From Oscillospiraceae bacterium (GTDB lineage Bacteria > Bacillota > Clostridia > Saccharofermentanales > Saccharofermentanaceae), in contig CADAKH010000010.1 in assembly GCA_902788505.1 (NCBI GenBank), positions 62,001 to 126,000 of the forward strand: a stretch of 64,000 nucleotides of DNA, written 5' to 3'. Both the position numbers and the translations under genes were made by a program. This document shows, in pieces, positions 47,635-56,498 of the stretch. Numbering within the stretch: the stretch's first letter is position 1; every line of letters begins with the position of its first letter. A model generated the notes under the pieces. It saw only the letters and a list, made by a program, of their open reading frames with translations. It made no database searches and was not told the DNA's origin.

Positions 47635-48765
47635 ATGGCCGATAATACAAATCAATCTTCACCGCTTACGGTCGTACTTATCGGCTGTGGCAGAGTTGCC
47701 GAAAAACACTTAAAGGCTATATCCAAGCTTAAAGGACTGGAACTCAAAGCCGTTGTTGATGTTAATCCCGAATCTGCAAAAAGACTTCTCGGATCCGTTA
47801 AGGGTTTTGCAAATGTAAAGATCTATAACGACTATAAGCTCGCAATAGAAGAGATCAAACCATCTATCGTATCTGTCACGGTACCTTCAGGCCTTCATTT
47901 CCAGATTGCCAAATATGCTATGGAAAACGGCTCTAACCTGCTTCTCGAAAAGCCTATGACAATGTCCGTGTCAGAGGCAAGAGAGATCTTTGAACTCTCA
48001 CAAAAGACAGGACTCAAGATCGCTATGGGCCATATTTACCGTTACCTTCCCATCGTCGGTCTTGTAAGAGAAGATATTGCCGAAGGCAAATACGGCAAAG
48101 TCACTCACGGAACGATCTATGTACGCTGGGGACACGGTGAGGATTACTATTCAAGTGCGGCCTGGCGCGGAACATGGAAAAGCGACGGCGGCGCACTTAT
48201 GAATCAGACTATTCATGCGATCGACCTTCTCGTATGGCTTATGGGTTCAGAACCTGAGCAGGCTTCCGCAATGATCGCACAGCGCGTAAGAAATATCGAA
48301 GCGGAAGATCTTGGTATGGCGGTCTTAAGACTTGAGAACGGTGCCCTTGCACAGATTGAAGGAACAACTGCTACCATTCCTTCAAAGCACACGGCCGAAT
48401 TCTCTGTTTTCTGTGAAAACGGCCAGCTCTCTATGGGACTTGATTCAGGCAAACCCCATCTCAACATCTTTACCGTCAAGCCCAACGGCAAGACAAAAAA
48501 ACTCAACGGTTACTATATCCGCAAGCAGCTGAAAGAAGGCGGCTTATTCTCATATAAGTGCGCTCTTAATCCCCACCTTGGCATCTATAAAGATCTTCAG
48601 GATTCCATTATCTCCGGTAAGGATCCTATAGCAGATGCTTACGCCGGATTCTCTTCTGTAGATACCCTGCTTGGAATCTACAAGTCCGCAAAAGAAGGCA
48701 AACCCGTATCACTTCCTCTTGAAGATGACTTCAATTCAGTTGACATGACAGGATTCTTCAACTGA
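47635..48765 (+). CDS. Gfo/Idh/MocA-family oxidoreductase
   Basis: An NAD(P)-dependent sugar or cyclitol oxidoreductase of 376 residues. The N-terminal Rossmann domain shows LIGCGRVAEKHLKA, the VTVPSGLHFQIAKYAMENG strand-helix and the conserved LLEKPMTMSV motif; the C-terminal substrate domain has GGALMNQTIHAIDLLVWLMG with the catalytic His. Related genes often serve sugar-amine or inositol pathways, but no pathway genes lie nearby, so the substrate is unknown. Confidence 0.87.
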   Translation: MADNTNQSSPLTVVLIGCGRVAEKHLKAISKLKGLELKAVVDVNPESAKRLLGSVKGFANVKIYNDYKLAIEEIKPSIVSVTVPSGLHFQIAKYAMENGSNLLLEKPMTMSVSEAREIFELSQKTGLKIAMGHIYRYLPIVGLVREDIAEGKYGKVTHGTIYVRWGHGEDYYSSAAWRGTWKSDGGALMNQTIHAIDLLVWLMGSEPEQASAMIAQRVRNIEAEDLGMAVLRLENGALAQIEGTTATIPSKHTAEFSVFCENGQLSMGLDSGKPHLNIFTVKPNGKTKKLNGYYIRKQLKEGGLFSYKCALNPHLGIYKDLQDSIISGKDPIADAYAGFSSVDTLLGIYKSAKEGKPVSLPLEDDFNSVDMTGFFN

Positions 48766-48812
48766 TCAGCAAAAAAATCTTCAAGTTTAAGCAAAACACG
48801 TGAAAATAAGTG

Positions 48813-48841
48813 TTGACTTGTAAAAACCTTATGGCTATAAT
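48813..48841 (+). promoter_or_regulatory. Promoter of tRNA-Lys
   Basis: TTGACT (48813-48818) and TATAAT (48836-48841) are spaced by 17 bases, a near-consensus SigA promoter 17 bases before the tRNA. Confidence 0.9.
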
Positions 48842-48858
48842 AACTGACGTTGCTTAAC

Positions 48859-48934
48859 GCACCTCTAGCTCAGATGGTAGAGCAACTGACTCTTAATCAG
48901 TGGGCCCAGGGTTCGAGTCCCTGGAGGTGCACCA
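48859..48934 (+). tRNA. tRNA-Lys (anticodon CTT)
   Basis: A 76-base tRNA that folds into a full cloverleaf: acceptor GCACCTC pairs with GAGGTGC, the D arm is GCTC AGATGGTAGA GC, the anticodon arm ACTGA-CTCTTAA-TCAGT gives anticodon CTT, and the T arm contains GGTTCGAGTCC. The 3' CCA is encoded. A consensus promoter precedes it and a terminator follows within seven bases, so it is transcribed alone. Confidence 0.97.
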
Positions 48935-48940
48935 ACAAAA

Positions 48941-48975
48941 AGAAGGATGTCTTAGATGACATCCTTTTTGTTTTT
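48941..48975 (+). terminator. Terminator after tRNA-Lys
   Basis: AAGGATGTC pairs with GACATCCTT around TTAGAT and is followed by TTTTGTTTTT. Confidence 0.9.
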
Positions 48976-49034
48976 ACTCAGAATCATTCCTATTCGCCAG
49001 TCAGGCTTTATCTAAAACAAATAAACAATCAAAA

Positions 49035-49065
49035 CAAAAATGGGGCGCCTCATCTGAGACACCCC
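49035..49065 (-). terminator. Terminator of the kinase-VWA-PP2C operon
   Basis: On the minus strand GGGGTGTCTC pairs with GAGGCGCCCC (with G-T pairs) around AGAT and is followed by ATTTTTG. It lies about 25 bases after the coiled-coil gene stop. Confidence 0.82.
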
Positions 49066-49091
49066 GACATTAATACTCTGTATTAAAATAT

Positions 49092-49892
49092 TTACTCATC
49101 ATCATCAAGGAATTCCTTGAAGTCATCGAAAGCCTCAGAATCAGATACCATCTTAGCGGTCTTCTTTGCAATGGGCATCTCCTCAGGAGCATCAGGTCTT
49201 GCAGAAGGAGCCTTCTTCTCTGCTGCCTCAGTCTTATCGGCATGAACTTCAGGTTTAACTTCATCCTTAACCTCTGCCTTAACTTCAGCTGTCTCTTTTT
49301 CAGATGTCTCAGGACATGAAGAGATAAGCTTCTCTGCCATCTCCTGAGCAGCTCTCTTGATCTCCTCTTCTTCTCTTGCAGCAGCTTCTCTTTCAGCCTG
49401 TTCTCTGGCTTCCTTCTCCTTTGCAGCCTTTTCTCTGGACTCTTCAAGGAGTCTCTGTTGAAACTGACGACGTTCTTCACGTGCCTTATTCTTTGCATCC
49501 TCTTCAGCCTGAGCCTTCTCGGCTTCCTTCATATCTTCCTCGAGCTGCTTACGCTTCTCTTCATTAAGCTGGGCAATATGAGAAGTCTTAAGGTCGAAAA
49601 TGGATTCAGGAGCCTGAACCGCCTTGCTCATGATCTTATCCATCCTTGCTCTGCTCTCAGCCTTGGACTTCTCTTCATCCTCGGCAACTTTATCACCAAG
49701 CTGCTGTAATTCATTAAGATCACCGGGATTAACTGAAGACGCCACAGTCTGAACAACAGGCTGTAAAGTTATATTTCTGGTCTCAACTTCTCCGACTTCT
49801 GAAATGCTGAAGTCAGAAGCAGCTTCCTGGATCTTTTTGATATCAGGAATCTCGACACCGGGCAGTACTTCATACTTTTTCTCTTCTCTCAT
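49092..49892 (-). CDS. Acidic coiled-coil protein of the TerY-P-like operon
   Basis: A soluble 266-residue protein of unknown family. Residues about 105-190 form a long Glu/Lys/Ala/Arg-rich coiled coil, followed by an acidic Lys/Glu/Val/Pro region and a C-terminal tail ending SEAFDDFKEFLDDDE. This end matches the end of the VWA protein two genes upstream (VELDDFMKFINEDE). It starts seven bases after the PP2C stop. It could be a scaffold or phosphorylation target of the kinase and phosphatase in the operon; that is inference. Confidence 0.72.
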   Translation of the reverse strand: MREEKKYEVLPGVEIPDIKKIQEAASDFSISEVGEVETRNITLQPVVQTVASSVNPGDLNELQQLGDKVAEDEEKSKAESRARMDKIMSKAVQAPESIFDLKTSHIAQLNEEKRKQLEEDMKEAEKAQAEEDAKNKAREERRQFQQRLLEESREKAAKEKEAREQAEREAAAREEEEIKRAAQEMAEKLISSCPETSEKETAEVKAEVKDEVKPEVHADKTEAAEKKAPSARPDAPEEMPIAKKTAKMVSDSEAFDDFKEFLDDDE

Positions 49893-49899
49893 AACACAC

Positions 49900-50973
49900 T
49901 CATCCTTTAAGCGAAAGCACTAATTCAATTGCGCCGATAACACAAAGCACGATACCGGCAATAAGCAAAATAATCGAAATCTTACTGATCCTTGAAGGTT
50001 CCTTTGTCTCCTTCTCTGGTTCCTGTTTTTCAGCAGACACAGTATCCGGAACTTTCTCCGGTTCAGGCTGTGTCTCAACGGTCTCTCCTGCACACTTTGA
50101 AATGATCTCATGCGCTTTTATAAGTTCCGGTTTGATAGCCAGTGACAGTTCCTTGAAAGACTCTGAAGATGAAGCAAACTTTGCCGCTTCACTCTCAAGG
50201 CAGGACGGATCAGGTGCTTTTGTCCCCTCGAAAAGCATTACTCCGAAACTTGCGTCATCACTTACATTGCTTGAACCTACGATATATTTCTGAACTGTTT
50301 CAAGAACGGACTTCTCGCCTTCTTCCCTGCCGGAAGCAAAGGTCTCTGCCATCTTCGCAACAACGGGCTTTACAAGTCCTGCCTCTTCATTGTAAACGCT
50401 GTCCTGAACGCCGTCAGTCATAAGAGCTATTGCGTGAACATCATCAACAGTGGTCTTGAGCAGACGCATATAGTTATCAGCATGCGCTGCCGTAACAAAA
50501 TATGTCTTGCCGTCCTTGTCATTCTGAGGCATAGAAATAGGACTTACACCTGAAGGTGAGATCCTGACGATAAGACCGTCTCCGATGTGACCGATCATCA
50601 TTCTTCTGTCCTTAACTGCAACGAAAAGCAATGTGCAGGAAAGTCTGTCGATAACATCAAGTGTGCGCTCTTCCATAATATCAGCAAAAGCCACACGGAG
50701 TTTTGCCATCAGATATCCTCTGACAGCAGCTTCTCTGTTTTCACTGTACAAAGCATCGAAATGCTCGCAGAGAGTATCTGTAATTACATGGACAGCACAA
50801 TCAGATCCGAATCTTGCATCTGTGTATTGCTTACCGCCGGCACCATCAGCAATACAAACAACGGAAACACCGTTCTTTGTAACAGCAAAAGACGCGTCCT
50901 CACAGGGAGTTCCGCGGTTTACATGTTTATTGCCGATCGTTGTGACCGCTCCGACAGTAATACCCTTATACAT
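49900..50973 (-). CDS. Membrane-anchored PP2C phosphatase of the TerY-P-like operon
   Basis: A 357-residue PP2C-family phosphatase with metal motifs PCEDASFAV, CIADGAGG, HIGDGLIV, LMTDGVQDSVY and SDDASFGVM, so it should be active. A variable acidic linker (about 260-325) leads to a single C-terminal transmembrane helix (about 330-352), placing the catalytic domain in the cytoplasm. It is distinct from Stp at 7289-8035. Its ATG overlaps the VWA stop by one base. PP2C, VWA and kinase genes together match the TerY-P triad. Confidence 0.87.
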   Translation of the reverse strand: MYKGITVGAVTTIGNKHVNRGTPCEDASFAVTKNGVSVVCIADGAGGKQYTDARFGSDCAVHVITDTLCEHFDALYSENREAAVRGYLMAKLRVAFADIMEERTLDVIDRLSCTLLFVAVKDRRMMIGHIGDGLIVRISPSGVSPISMPQNDKDGKTYFVTAAHADNYMRLLKTTVDDVHAIALMTDGVQDSVYNEEAGLVKPVVAKMAETFASGREEGEKSVLETVQKYIVGSSNVSDDASFGVMLFEGTKAPDPSCLESEAAKFASSSESFKELSLAIKPELIKAHEIISKCAGETVETQPEPEKVPDTVSAEKQEPEKETKEPSRISKISIILLIAGIVLCVIGAIELVLSLKG

Positions 50974-51704
50974 TACTCATCCTCGTTAATGAACTTCATG
51001 AAATCATCCAATTCAACAGCCTTGCCCTGAGGCGCAGTGTTGATGTTATAAAGAGCATCATCACTCATACCGGAAGATACGATCGAAGATGAAGAAGAGC
51101 CGAGGAATTCAAAGAGTTTGCCGAAATCTGCCGAGTTAACGGAAATCGGTTCAGCACGCTTAACGGAAAGTCTCTTCAAAAGATCGAGATCGACTCCGTT
51201 ACCGACGCCGATATTAAATACAACGAGTTTATCTTCACGCTCAAGCTCATTACATGCTTCAATAGCACGTTCCATATTCTGTATGGCGTTAGGACCCTGA
51301 GGAGCACCGTCGGTAATAACTACAAGCCAGGGCTGGAAATACTTGATTCCCATCTCCTTATAGCCTTCTTTACGTGCATTCAAAAGTTCCAAAGCAGTAA
51401 GAACGCCTTCACCGATAGGTGTAAGTGTTGTCGATGCTGTGATCTCGGGAATACCCTTCTCCTTGGAGATCTTACCGAAAGGCATAAGGATATCAACTTT
51501 GGAACCGAAAGTGATAATAGCAATATCTGTGGAATTTCTTGTATCGTCATTATTCTTGATCGAGCTGATAAAGTTATTGAGACCCATGTTGAGCTGTCTT
51601 ATCGGGTTGCCCATCATTGAACCGGATGTATCAAGAGCAAAACAAATCGGAAGTCTTCTTCTTGTACTTGTACCAAAATCTGAACTGGAAAAACTATCCG
51701 CCAT
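50973..51704 (-). CDS. VWA-domain protein, TerY-like
   Basis: A 243-residue von Willebrand A protein with an intact metal-ion-dependent adhesion site: DTSGSMMG (DxSxS), the Thr in LTPIGEG and the Asp in ITDGAPQG. It has no signal peptide, so it works inside the cell, like TerY. Its last residues are VELDDFMKFINEDE, matched by the coiled-coil protein at 49092-49892. GGAGG lies six bases before the ATG. It lies between kinase and PP2C genes. Confidence 0.87.
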   Translation of the reverse strand: MADSFSSSDFGTSTRRRLPICFALDTSGSMMGNPIRQLNMGLNNFISSIKNNDDTRNSTDIAIITFGSKVDILMPFGKISKEKGIPEITASTTLTPIGEGVLTALELLNARKEGYKEMGIKYFQPWLVVITDGAPQGPNAIQNMERAIEACNELEREDKLVVFNIGVGNGVDLDLLKRLSVKRAEPISVNSADFGKLFEFLGSSSSSIVSSGMSDDALYNINTAPQGKAVELDDFMKFINEDE

Positions 51705-51766
51705 AAAAATCCTCCGGATTATCGAGAGTTTATTCTAGAAGTATAACAAACTATGAATAATAATGC

Positions 51767-53527
51767 TTAAAACAACCCGAAAAACTTCTTCTTTTTTGCA
51801 GGTTCTTCGATAGGATTACTATTGACCGGAGCAGACGAAGGACGTGACTCATTTAATCCGGTTCCGGAAGGCTTTGCAAAAGGAGAAGGTTCAGGTTCTT
51901 TATCAAAATTCACAGGCCTGTAACTGTTGGCTCCGCCTACACTTGAAGAAACAAATCTGCCTGAGGGAACATTACCGAAAGCCTTTTTCTCGGTCTGGGA
52001 AACAGCTTCAGTATGAGCTTCTCTTGCTTTCTTTGCTTCAAGCTTAGCCTTAAGCTGAGCTCTAACAGCTTCAACATCAACACTTGCCTGCTTATAATTC
52101 TCGCACGGGAAAAGCTTATATGCTTCCGGATCATCATAAACGAAATTCTCAAGATCACGCATATACTCTTCGACAGCCGCACGCCAACATACTGCTTCAT
52201 AAGATTTGCCTTCACGGAAAGTCTTATAGAGCATAATGCGGAGATTCTCAGGGAGATATTCCCAGATATGATCGTAGCCGCCAAGCGGAATATGCTCGGT
52301 ATCTGAATTATCCAATGTATAAGGGAAGTTGCGGTTAACTATCTCTTCTCTTAAAGTCTCAGCGCCCTTTCTGGTTGCATACGGATGAAGTCCGCAGAAA
52401 AGGACCGTGAACACAAGCATTGCAATAGAATAATCCTCATCTTCAAGTGTTCTTACAAAACCTGAGAAATCCCTTCCCCAGAGTCTCGGATCAGTGAATT
52501 CTTCCGTACCGACAGGACAAGGAAGATTGCCGACCTGAACGCTGTCCATATCGATAAGATACTGTGTTGAAGATGTATAGATCAAAGCATTCTTAAGCTG
52601 GATATCACCAGCAATAATGTTATGCATATGGAGATAAAGATACTTACCGATAAGGGAAAGCAGTGTCTCACATACATCAAGTCTGGTCCAGTCGGGAAAG
52701 TTCTCTAGGATAGCATCCGGGCCGTCGAAAACATTGCTTAATGTTGTTCCCTTGCCGATAAACATCGTGTAACCGACCGGAACACCACGGAAATAAAGCA
52801 GATGCTGAGGTGTGCAGAAGCCGTGCGACGTAATGCCGAGTTCTGTAAGTTTCTTGAGCTTAGCCCATCTCAAAGGTGTAATAACGCCCTTGTGATATAT
52901 CTTTGCAACATACTTCGGATTGCTGGTGGTAAATACCATACCCTCAGCACCGCCGCTGAGTCGCTTCTCGAGAACAAATTTATCACCTTCAGTGGAAATT
53001 ACGATATCATCAATACTTGCTCTGCCGTCTGAATCAATGAATGTATTGTTTCCGGCAAGCCCGCTAATCGAAGGCAAAGGATATGTCTCGATTAGTTCAG
53101 CAACCGAATGGAATATCTTAACGCCCGTGTTAGTAACAATTGCTACATCGCCATTAAACTCAGGCGCCTTCTCATATAATCTCTTGGTAAATATTCCGGT
53201 TTTGGTAGTGAGAATGCAGCATTCAGGAAGGTCTTTTACCTGTTCGATAAAATACTCAGTATTGCATGTATGAACAACATGAAGAGTGTTTGTAGACATC
53301 AGACTCTGCATAAGAGATCTGATCGCATTCTGAACATGATAGTCTTTGGGATCCTGCTGCTGAACTACACACTTGTGAAGAATCTTAAAGGTATCATCGA
53401 TATAACAATCGATTCCCTTATCTTCTACCAGGTTGGTTAATTCATCAAACCATACTCCGTTTGAATACTCCAAAACAACGGAGTAATCAAGCACTATCGA
53501 CAGATACTTGCTGAGTCCTTCGAACAT
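51767..53527 (-). CDS. Atypical protein kinase of the TerY-P-like operon
   Basis: A 586-residue soluble protein. Residues 1-180 form an uncharacterised domain. A kinase fold follows: glycine loop LSGGAEGMVF, Lys in YVAKIY, catalytic IIAGDIQLKNAL (HRD changed to AGD but Asp and Asn kept) and LIDMDSV in place of DFG. This pattern fits the TerY-associated kinase group. The C-terminal 130 residues are low-complexity (Lys/Ala/Glu then Ser/Pro) and end in KKKKFFGLF, a basic-aromatic tail that could touch membrane. It heads the operon with its own promoter. Confidence 0.8.
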   Translation of the reverse strand: MFEGLSKYLSIVLDYSVVLEYSNGVWFDELTNLVEDKGIDCYIDDTFKILHKCVVQQQDPKDYHVQNAIRSLMQSLMSTNTLHVVHTCNTEYFIEQVKDLPECCILTTKTGIFTKRLYEKAPEFNGDVAIVTNTGVKIFHSVAELIETYPLPSISGLAGNNTFIDSDGRASIDDIVISTEGDKFVLEKRLSGGAEGMVFTTSNPKYVAKIYHKGVITPLRWAKLKKLTELGITSHGFCTPQHLLYFRGVPVGYTMFIGKGTTLSNVFDGPDAILENFPDWTRLDVCETLLSLIGKYLYLHMHNIIAGDIQLKNALIYTSSTQYLIDMDSVQVGNLPCPVGTEEFTDPRLWGRDFSGFVRTLEDEDYSIAMLVFTVLFCGLHPYATRKGAETLREEIVNRNFPYTLDNSDTEHIPLGGYDHIWEYLPENLRIMLYKTFREGKSYEAVCWRAAVEEYMRDLENFVYDDPEAYKLFPCENYKQASVDVEAVRAQLKAKLEAKKAREAHTEAVSQTEKKAFGNVPSGRFVSSSVGGANSYRPVNFDKEPEPSPFAKPSGTGLNESRPSSAPVNSNPIEEPAKKKKFFGLF

Positions 53528-53558
53528 AACCCTTATTTATACCTTCCCTCCAATTCCG

Positions 53559-53587
53559 ATTTTACTCATCTTATATATATAAATCAA
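53559..53587 (-). promoter_or_regulatory. Promoter of the kinase-VWA-PP2C operon
   Basis: On the minus strand TTGATT (53587-53582) and TAAAAT (53564-53559) are spaced by 17 bases, about 30 bases before the kinase ATG. Confidence 0.75.
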
Positions 53588-53664
53588 GGAAATAACCACA
53601 AAAGATTAACAAAAATACAAGGAATCGAATATCAAAAATATATTTCTATGTAAATCACAAAACG

Positions 53665-55527
53665 TCAGCCGATTCCGACGAGTTTCATTAGATATTTAGC
53701 ATTAGATTCCCTGCTGATGCCAGATTTCAATACATAATCGAAGGTTATACCCGTGTCGGTATAGAATTCGGAGAAATGGTAATACCTGATATTGTTGAAG
53801 TCTTCAGTAGTCTTATCGATCATTGCATAATCATGAGTAGTCATAAGACCGCAGATATATGGCCTTGAGAGCTTTCTTAAGACTGTAAGAGCACCCTCTG
53901 TTCTGTCATCTGAATTGGTACCTCTGAAGATCTCGTCGATGAGGAAAAGCAAAGGCCTGTTATCCCCTGCAGCTTTGACGATACCGGATATTCTTATAAG
54001 TTCAGCCTTAAAGGTGCTCATGTTCTCCTCAAGGCTGTCAACAATCCGCATCGAACTCATGATCCTCATACGGCCGAGCTTAAGTCCGGTTGCAGGAACA
54101 AGTCCGCCGGTCATTGCAAGAACCGTGCACACACCAACAGTCCTGATAAGAGTTGTCTTACCGGACATATTTGATCCTGTGATTATTGCTATATCCTTAT
54201 CGATCTTAACCGAATTGCTGACAACCGTCTCATGCTCCAAAAGCGGATGAGAGAGATCTTTGCCGTCGAAAAATGCGTTTTGATCAGCATCATCAGATTC
54301 AACAAATTCAGGGAAGGAACTCTGAGGCAGGACAAGACCGGTCTGAGCAGCACACATCAATGCTTCAAGCTCAGCCAGCTTATCAATGTATGAAGGAAAT
54401 TCCTTGCCGTATTTAACAGCCCAATTACCCATAAGATATGAGATCAGGAAATCCAGAGGAGCAATTGCATTCAGTATCAGTGCAAATAGGGGCTGGCTTC
54501 TTAATGCAGCAAGTCTTAAAACAGAATTCAGTTCCTTTAATAATTCAGAAGCACTCTTGGACTTGTCTTCACCTTTTATCAGTGAAACGACAAGTTCATT
54601 TTCAAAGCCGCTGTTTTCGAGGATTGAATAAAGTCTCAATATCGTTCTGACCTGGTTAGGCATTCCTTCACAGGCTTTGATATAAGGTTCGTTAAACGCA
54701 CGTCCGGCTATCCAGAGAATGAAATTGATGATCAGGCATGTCAGTATCATCGCGGTTCCGTATTCCGGGAACAGAATAAATGCAAAAGGAACGGAAAGCC
54801 AGATTGCAATTCCTATTATTGCCATAACATTTGCTGCAGTCTTTGTTTTCGATCCGCCGGCAGCAAATTCAAGCAGTATCTTGGGATCTTTGATCATCTT
54901 TCCTGCTCTTGCAGTTGCCTGATAATCCATGAGTACATCAGGCTTTGAGCAAAGCTCAGAAACTGCCGCCTGCTTAACTTTCAATTCTTCGGAAGTAAAA
55001 CCCGATACATGGCCGTTCAAAAGACTTCCGGCAAATCTTCTTCTTCCGAAAGAAGTCTCTGAAACATTGAAAAGCGAGAATAAGGATTTCTTACCGAAAA
55101 TATCAAGATCTGCGCAGTAATCGTGTTCCGGCACATCAAACTCTTTGCCATACAGCCTGTTCTTGGCAGCACCTATATCTTCTGCTCTCTTAAGACCTTT
55201 TACGGCAATATTCCGAAGTTCATTAAAGTCGCCTTTTATCCTTGCGATATAGGATAAATTGACCTTGGAAAGTTCATTGAGATAATTGACCCTGTCGATG
55301 ATCTTACCGTGAACTATGCAAAGGATAACAAACAGTGAAAAAACCAGACCGGCAACAATATAGAGGACAGGCATCTTGCCTGCATATCCTGCAATGATAA
55401 GTGCAACAGTTCCAAAGAAAGAAACAAATCTCAAAAATGACAAAATGCCGCTCTGCCTTTGATATTTGGCAAGATCGGCAATTATCTTCTGAGACTTATC
55501 TTCGTAGAACTTAAGATTTGCTTTCAT
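53665..55527 (-). CDS. Membrane-associated MutS-like ATPase
   Basis: A 620-residue protein that has only the C-terminal half of MutS: lever and clamp helices, then an ABC-type ATPase with Walker A TGSNMSGKTTL (450-460), the DSLEENMSTFKAEL segment, Walker B LLFLIDEIFRGTNS and the TTHDY switch. It has no mismatch-binding domain. Four predicted transmembrane helices (about 26-46, 52-73, 231-252, 257-275) tie it to the membrane. It starts at 55527, inside the 3' end of sir2. Its role is unknown; DNA mismatch repair is unlikely. Confidence 0.82.
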   Translation of the reverse strand: MKANLKFYEDKSQKIIADLAKYQRQSGILSFLRFVSFFGTVALIIAGYAGKMPVLYIVAGLVFSLFVILCIVHGKIIDRVNYLNELSKVNLSYIARIKGDFNELRNIAVKGLKRAEDIGAAKNRLYGKEFDVPEHDYCADLDIFGKKSLFSLFNVSETSFGRRRFAGSLLNGHVSGFTSEELKVKQAAVSELCSKPDVLMDYQATARAGKMIKDPKILLEFAAGGSKTKTAANVMAIIGIAIWLSVPFAFILFPEYGTAMILTCLIINFILWIAGRAFNEPYIKACEGMPNQVRTILRLYSILENSGFENELVVSLIKGEDKSKSASELLKELNSVLRLAALRSQPLFALILNAIAPLDFLISYLMGNWAVKYGKEFPSYIDKLAELEALMCAAQTGLVLPQSSFPEFVESDDADQNAFFDGKDLSHPLLEHETVVSNSVKIDKDIAIITGSNMSGKTTLIRTVGVCTVLAMTGGLVPATGLKLGRMRIMSSMRIVDSLEENMSTFKAELIRISGIVKAAGDNRPLLFLIDEIFRGTNSDDRTEGALTVLRKLSRPYICGLMTTHDYAMIDKTTEDFNNIRYYHFSEFYTDTGITFDYVLKSGISRESNAKYLMKLVGIG

Positions 55528-56485
55528 CCTTCTTCGCCTTAGAAGATGCAGGCTTCTTTGAAGCAGCGGCAGAAGGTTTCTTTGCCGGAGCCTTCTTCGA
55601 AGAAGTCTTTGAATCTGCTTTGGCAGTCTCCTTCTTTGCTGTTGTGGTATTTGAAGCCGTCTTCCTGGCAGTGGTCTTCTTTGATGAAGATTTGGAAACC
55701 GAATTCTTTCTGGATACTCTCTTCGGAACACACTTATCCAATACATCACCGACATTATCGTGAATCGTAAGGAGTGCCTTGAGATCCATATAAGTAGAAC
55801 TCTTATTGATGATTACTATTCTGTCATGCTTCAGGAACTGTGCAAATGTTGCCGCAGGATAAACAGTAAGTGATGTTCCCGCAATGATCATGAGATCACA
55901 TTTTTTAACAGCCTTGATAGCATTATCAACATTCTCATGCTCAAGATTCTCTTCATAGAGAACGATGTCCGGCCTTACAATGCCGCCGCAGCGGTCACAG
56001 TGAGGAACACCTTCCTGAGCTGCAATATATTCGATATTGAACTTCTTGCCGCAGTCCATGCAGTAATTCCTGAACACTGAACCGTGAAGTTCGATAACGC
56101 ACTTGCTTCCGGCTTCCTGATGAAGATTGTCGATATTCTGGGTAATGATCGCCTTAAGCTTGCCCTGTCTCTCAAGTCTTACCAAAGCCTTGTGAGCCTT
56201 ATTGGGCCTTGCATCAGGATATATAAGCTTACGCTTGTAAAAGTCATAGAAATCTTCAGGATGCTCAATAAAGAAGTCGTGGGCAATGATATCGATCGGT
56301 CTGTACTTCGTTCCGCTCTCAGTGTTGTAGATACCGGCTCCGCTTCTGAAGTCAGGAATTCCGCTCTCAGTGGATACACCTGCACCGCCGAGAAAAACAA
56401 TATTGTTGGACTCAGCAATCAGCTCTTTAAGCTGCTTGATTTTGTCCTCACGAACACTGCCGAATCTGTCAATTCTCGTCTCCAC
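55511..56485 (-). CDS. cobB: Sir2-family NAD-dependent deacetylase with a histone H1-like tail
   Basis: A sirtuin (324 residues) that removes acyl groups from lysines using NAD. It has the NAD site GAGVSTESGIPDFRS, TQNIDNLHQEAG, the catalytic His in ELHGS, four zinc Cys (CMDC and CDRC) and GTSLTVYPAA. Residues 258-324 are an added tail of Lys, Ala, Ser and Thr (KKAPAKKPSAAASKK and similar) like histone H1 or bacterial HU-like tails, absent from typical CobB. It lies between a PH-domain gene and the MutS-like gene and overlaps the latter by 17 bases. Confidence 0.93.
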   Translation of the reverse strand: METRIDRFGSVREDKIKQLKELIAESNNIVFLGGAGVSTESGIPDFRSGAGIYNTESGTKYRPIDIIAHDFFIEHPEDFYDFYKRKLIYPDARPNKAHKALVRLERQGKLKAIITQNIDNLHQEAGSKCVIELHGSVFRNYCMDCGKKFNIEYIAAQEGVPHCDRCGGIVRPDIVLYEENLEHENVDNAIKAVKKCDLMIIAGTSLTVYPAATFAQFLKHDRIVIINKSSTYMDLKALLTIHDNVGDVLDKCVPKRVSRKNSVSKSSSKKTTARKTASNTTTAKKETAKADSKTSSKKAPAKKPSAAASKKPASSKAKKDESKS

Positions 56486-56498
56486 TAAAACACCTCAA

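Noticed and set aside
55528-55755. Upstream extension of the MutS-like gene
   Set aside because: The added 76 residues are Arg/Leu/Gln-rich nonsense produced by reading the Sir2 tail codons in another frame.
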